From assembly GCA_964343835.1 (NCBI GenBank), contig CAYFKR010000001.1, forward strand, positions 62,001 through 126,000: DNA of 64,000 nucleotides. Direction: 5' to 3'. A model generated the notes under the pieces. It did no database searches. It saw nothing but the letters and a program-made list of their open reading frames with translations, and was not told the origin of the DNA. Position 1 is the stretch's first letter. Each line of letters begins with the position of its first letter. Shown one piece after another: positions 61,219 through 64,000 of the stretch. Origin of the DNA: CALEMW01 sp964343835. Its GTDB lineage: Bacteria > Krumholzibacteriota > Krumholzibacteriia > LZORAL124-64-63. Made by a program: the position numbers and the translations under genes.

Positions 61219-64000
61219 ATGCGCAGGTTCCTGCTCACGCTCGTCTGTCTCACGATGCTGTCCGCCGCCGCGTTCGCCGGCGCCGGCCACGACCACGGCA
61301 ACCCCTTCCTCCAGCGCCTCGACGCCGCCGTCGCCGACGGCGAACTGACCGCGGAGCAGTCGCTGCTCTACCGGCTGCAGTACGTCTTCGACGCCGACGC
61401 CCTGCCCGAGGCCTGGCGTCCCGTCGACGTCGCGCCCCTGAAGTGCGTGACCGAGATGATCCACGAGTACACGGAGCTGCGCCCGAGCCTGGGTGTCGAG
61501 ACCGTCAAGACCATCGACGCCTACCTGGCGCCGGACGACTCGCCGGACAAGGCCACCTACCTCAGTCCCCTCGGCCACTTCAACCTGACCTACCTGACCA
61601 CCGGCGGCAACGCCGTGCCGGCGACCGACACCGACCCCGCCAACGGCATTCCCGACTACGTGGAGCGCTGCGCCGAGTACCTGGACACCTCCTGGGAGAC
61701 CGAGATCGTGTCCATGGGCTTCACCGCGCCGCCCACGCACCCGTACCCCATCAGTTTCGAGAGCATGAGCGCGTACGGCTACACCACCGTGACCGGCGGC
61801 ACCGCCTCCCGCATCGTGCTGCACAACACCTTCCAGGGCTTCCCGCCCAACGACGACCCCGACGGCGACGTGCTGGGCGCCGCCAAGGTCACCGCCGCCC
61901 ACGAGTTCAAGCACGCCTCGCAGCTACCCCAGTCCGGCTGGAGCGAGGGCGGATGGGTGGAGCTGGACGCCACCTGGATGGAGGACGTCGTCTTCGACCA
62001 GGTGAACGACTACTACAACTACATGCCCAGCGGCAGCGGCATCAGCAGCCCGGGCACGTCCCTGGACGGCGGCTCCACCGGCACCGGGTCCTACGACGAC
62101 GCCATCTGGCAGCACTGGATGAGCGAGACGTGGGGCGAGCAGATCGTCATCGACTTCTGGGACTGGCGTTCGACCCACACCACCCAGGGCGTGCTGCTGT
62201 CCTACGACAGCATCCTGGGCCAGAACGGCTCGTCCCTGGCCGACGGCTTCCCCATGTACGCGGCGTGGAACTTCGCCACCGGCACCCGCTCCCTGACCGG
62301 GATCGGATACGAGGAGGCATCCCAGTACCCCAGCAGCAGCGTGACCGTGGTTAACAGCTACCCGCGCGTGCTCTCGGGCTCCACCGAGCACCTGGCCGCC
62401 GCCAACTACTACTGCTACGGCTTCGGCGGCCTGACCGGCACCCTGGACGTGACCTTCAACGGCCAGGACGGCACGGACATGGCCCTGATGGCCGTCATCC
62501 GCCGCACCAACGGCACCGGCGTGCTGGAGCAGATCCCCCTGGACGCCGCCAACGACTGCGACGCCTCCCTGAGCGTGCCCCTGGAGGAAATGGCCTGGGC
62601 CGGCGTGATCGTGGTGAACTCCAAGTACTACGGCACGGCCGCCACCTGGGACCTGACCATCGACGCCGTCGAGGTCGTGGCCCAGCCCATGGCCCAGCTC
62701 TCGACCACCGTGGTGAACGCCTCGGTGGAGGTGGACGCCAACGACAACATCCCGGTGACCCTGAGCAACGTGGGCGACGTCGGTTCGAGCCTGGACTACA
62801 CGGCCAGCATCATGGACATCGATCCCACCGTCGTGCTGGCCCGCCGTCCCGCCCCGACGCCGCGGACGGCCCCGGCCGAGCGCGCCATGCCCGAGCTGAT
62901 CCGCACCGACCTGCCCGCCCCGGTGGTGGACCGCTACGCCGGCGACTGCGTGTTCGGCAACGACGACACCGCCAACATCCAGGGCTACTACGGCTCCTGG
63001 TGGTACGGCAACGAGACCTACGCCGTGGCCATCGACCCGCCGGCGGAGGCCTGCTCCTGCGCCGCGGGCTTCAACGTGCGGGCCGTGCACATGGTGCTGT
63101 ACCTGGAGGCCGCATCCACGCCCCAGGTCCGCGCCCTGCTGGCCACCGACGCCGGCGCCTGCACCGGCCCGGGCACCATCATCGACACCTCGGATCCCCT
63201 CACCGTCGCCGCCCAGGGCGCCGCGGGGTACTACGACATCGAGATCCCCTGCGACTTCGTCTGCACCGACATGGACGGCGGGCCGTACTTCGTGCTCTTC
63301 GAGTTCATGGACGCCAGCGGTCCGGTGGGCATCCCCGTGGATTCGTCGCCCACGAGCTGCTACGACTTCAACGACTGGGGCTCGGGCTGGGAGGAGCTGG
63401 TGGGCGGCTATTCGTTCGCCGGCGACCTGCTGCTCTGGGCCGACGTGGACTGCTGCGGCGCCGCCGCCCCCGAGGTCGGCGTGATCGCCCCGAACGGCGG
63501 CGAGTTCCTGGCCAAGGGCACGTCGGCCGACCTGGAGTGGACGGCCACCGTGGTGACCGACGTCATGGTGGAGCTGAGCCGCGACGGCGGCGGCAGCTGG
63601 GAGACGCTGTTCGCCTCCACGCCCAACGACGGCATCGAGAGCTGGACCGTGGCGGGCGCGTCGTCCACCGACTGCCTGCTCCGCGTCAGCACCCTCGACG
63701 GCCTCTACTCCGACGTGAGCGACGCCCCCTTCGCCATCCACGACACCCTGCCGTGGCTCTTCGCCGTTCCCGAGACCGGCTCGGTGCCCGAGGGCTCGTC
63801 CGTGGACGTGTACGTGGGCGTCTCGGGTGCGGGCATGGCGGCCGGCAACTACACCGGCTACGTGGTGCTGGCGAGCAACGATCCCGCCGGCCCCGCCGTG
63901 ATCACCGTGAACCTCGAGGTCACCGACCCAGGCACCGGCGTGGGCGATGCTCCCGCCGTGTTCATGGTCGAGGGCAACCACCCCAACCCGTTCAACCCGT
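61219..64000 (+). CDS. Secreted MXAN_6640-like putative metallopeptidase, 3' end outside window
   Basis: 927 complete codons to the window edge. The ATG at 61219 is preferred over 61216 because GGGAGGG lies six bases before it. Signal peptide FLLTLVCLTMLSAAAFAG. The zinc motif HEFKH (His228, Glu229, His232) sits in a family-typical context, followed by GWSEGGWVELDATWMEDVVF, as in MXAN_6640-type putative metalloproteases. Beta-sandwich domains follow, including ATPase-like APNGGEFLAKGTSADLEW and an abnormal-spindle-like region near the end. The last residues, EGNHPNPFNP, are the start of the common sorting module, cut off by the window. It should be a surface-exposed protease. Confidence 0.86.
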   Translation, partial: MRRFLLTLVCLTMLSAAAFAGAGHDHGNPFLQRLDAAVADGELTAEQSLLYRLQYVFDADALPEAWRPVDVAPLKCVTEMIHEYTELRPSLGVETVKTIDAYLAPDDSPDKATYLSPLGHFNLTYLTTGGNAVPATDTDPANGIPDYVERCAEYLDTSWETEIVSMGFTAPPTHPYPISFESMSAYGYTTVTGGTASRIVLHNTFQGFPPNDDPDGDVLGAAKVTAAHEFKHASQLPQSGWSEGGWVELDATWMEDVVFDQVNDYYNYMPSGSGISSPGTSLDGGSTGTGSYDDAIWQHWMSETWGEQIVIDFWDWRSTHTTQGVLLSYDSILGQNGSSLADGFPMYAAWNFATGTRSLTGIGYEEASQYPSSSVTVVNSYPRVLSGSTEHLAAANYYCYGFGGLTGTLDVTFNGQDGTDMALMAVIRRTNGTGVLEQIPLDAANDCDASLSVPLEEMAWAGVIVVNSKYYGTAATWDLTIDAVEVVAQPMAQLSTTVVNASVEVDANDNIPVTLSNVGDVGSSLDYTASIMDIDPTVVLARRPAPTPRTAPAERAMPELIRTDLPAPVVDRYAGDCVFGNDDTANIQGYYGSWWYGNETYAVAIDPPAEACSCAAGFNVRAVHMVLYLEAASTPQVRALLATDAGACTGPGTIIDTSDPLTVAAQGAAGYYDIEIPCDFVCTDMDGGPYFVLFEFMDASGPVGIPVDSSPTSCYDFNDWGSGWEELVGGYSFAGDLLLWADVDCCGAAAPEVGVIAPNGGEFLAKGTSADLEWTATVVTDVMVELSRDGGGSWETLFASTPNDGIESWTVAGASSTDCLLRVSTLDGLYSDVSDAPFAIHDTLPWLFAVPETGSVPEGSSVDVYVGVSGAGMAAGNYTGYVVLASNDPAGPAVITVNLEVTDPGTGVGDAPAVFMVEGNHPNPFNP

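Overview
The window reads as a piece of a draft or metagenome-assembled, high-GC, Gram-negative bacterial chromosome (there is a 10-N scaffold gap at 24145-24154). Many predicted lipoproteins, several outer-membrane barrels and a MltF-type transglycosylase imply a diderm. At least eight large secreted proteins, and probably a ninth cut by the window edge, end in a ~85-residue FlgD-Ig/type-A-sorting-like module (NPFNP ... short hydrophobic-basic tail). This combination is typical of FCB-group lineages such as Eisenbacteria, Krumholzibacteriota or Latescibacteria; the phylum is an inference. No rRNA, tRNA, CRISPR array or transposase was seen, and no gene-free stretch exceeds 300 bases.

Layout. 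1-12153: an Ig-repeat lipoprotein (cut by the window), a soluble hybrid histidine kinase, a TPR-CHAT lipoprotein, a sodium:solute symporter, an alginate-export-like barrel, an ECF sigma factor overlapping a membrane/lipoprotein partner, a beta-propeller-like protein and a small lipoprotein. 12154-17331: a giant C25 (gingipain)-like surface protein on the minus strand. 17505-31526: nine plus-strand genes with 4-17 nt overlaps or 7-8 nt gaps: a beta-helix surface protein, a second C25-like protein, pgsB, pgsC, pgsW, a secreted beta-sandwich protein, an outer-membrane barrel, an LVIVD/FGE lipoprotein and a DUF1624 acyltransferase. This looks like one transcription unit for making, exporting and perhaps anchoring or modifying poly-gamma-glutamate in a diderm; pgsA/capA is not present in it.

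31645-41589: a beta-helix protein, a DUF2461 protein, a small barrel, a subtilase with sorting module, a thioredoxin-like protein, an Xaa-Pro aminopeptidase, an EamA transporter and a deacetylase-like membrane protein. 41573-50894: an LVIVD/FG-GAP/UnbV surface protein, a propeller surface protein, an MscS channel, a large membrane protein, a DUF1684 lipoprotein and a DUF456 protein. 51000-64000: a propeller surface protein, a small secreted protein, a lipoprotein isoaspartyl peptidase/asparaginase, an MFS transporter, an AhpD-like protein, a duplicated beta-helix surface protein, a MltF-like lipoprotein and a truncated MXAN_6640-like metallopeptidase.

Overall the region is dominated by cell-envelope and secreted functions. 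Several transcription units carry an extended -10 element (TGnTAnnnT) without an obvious -35, and most coding starts have a clear GGAGG-type ribosome binding site; GTG and TTG starts are common.
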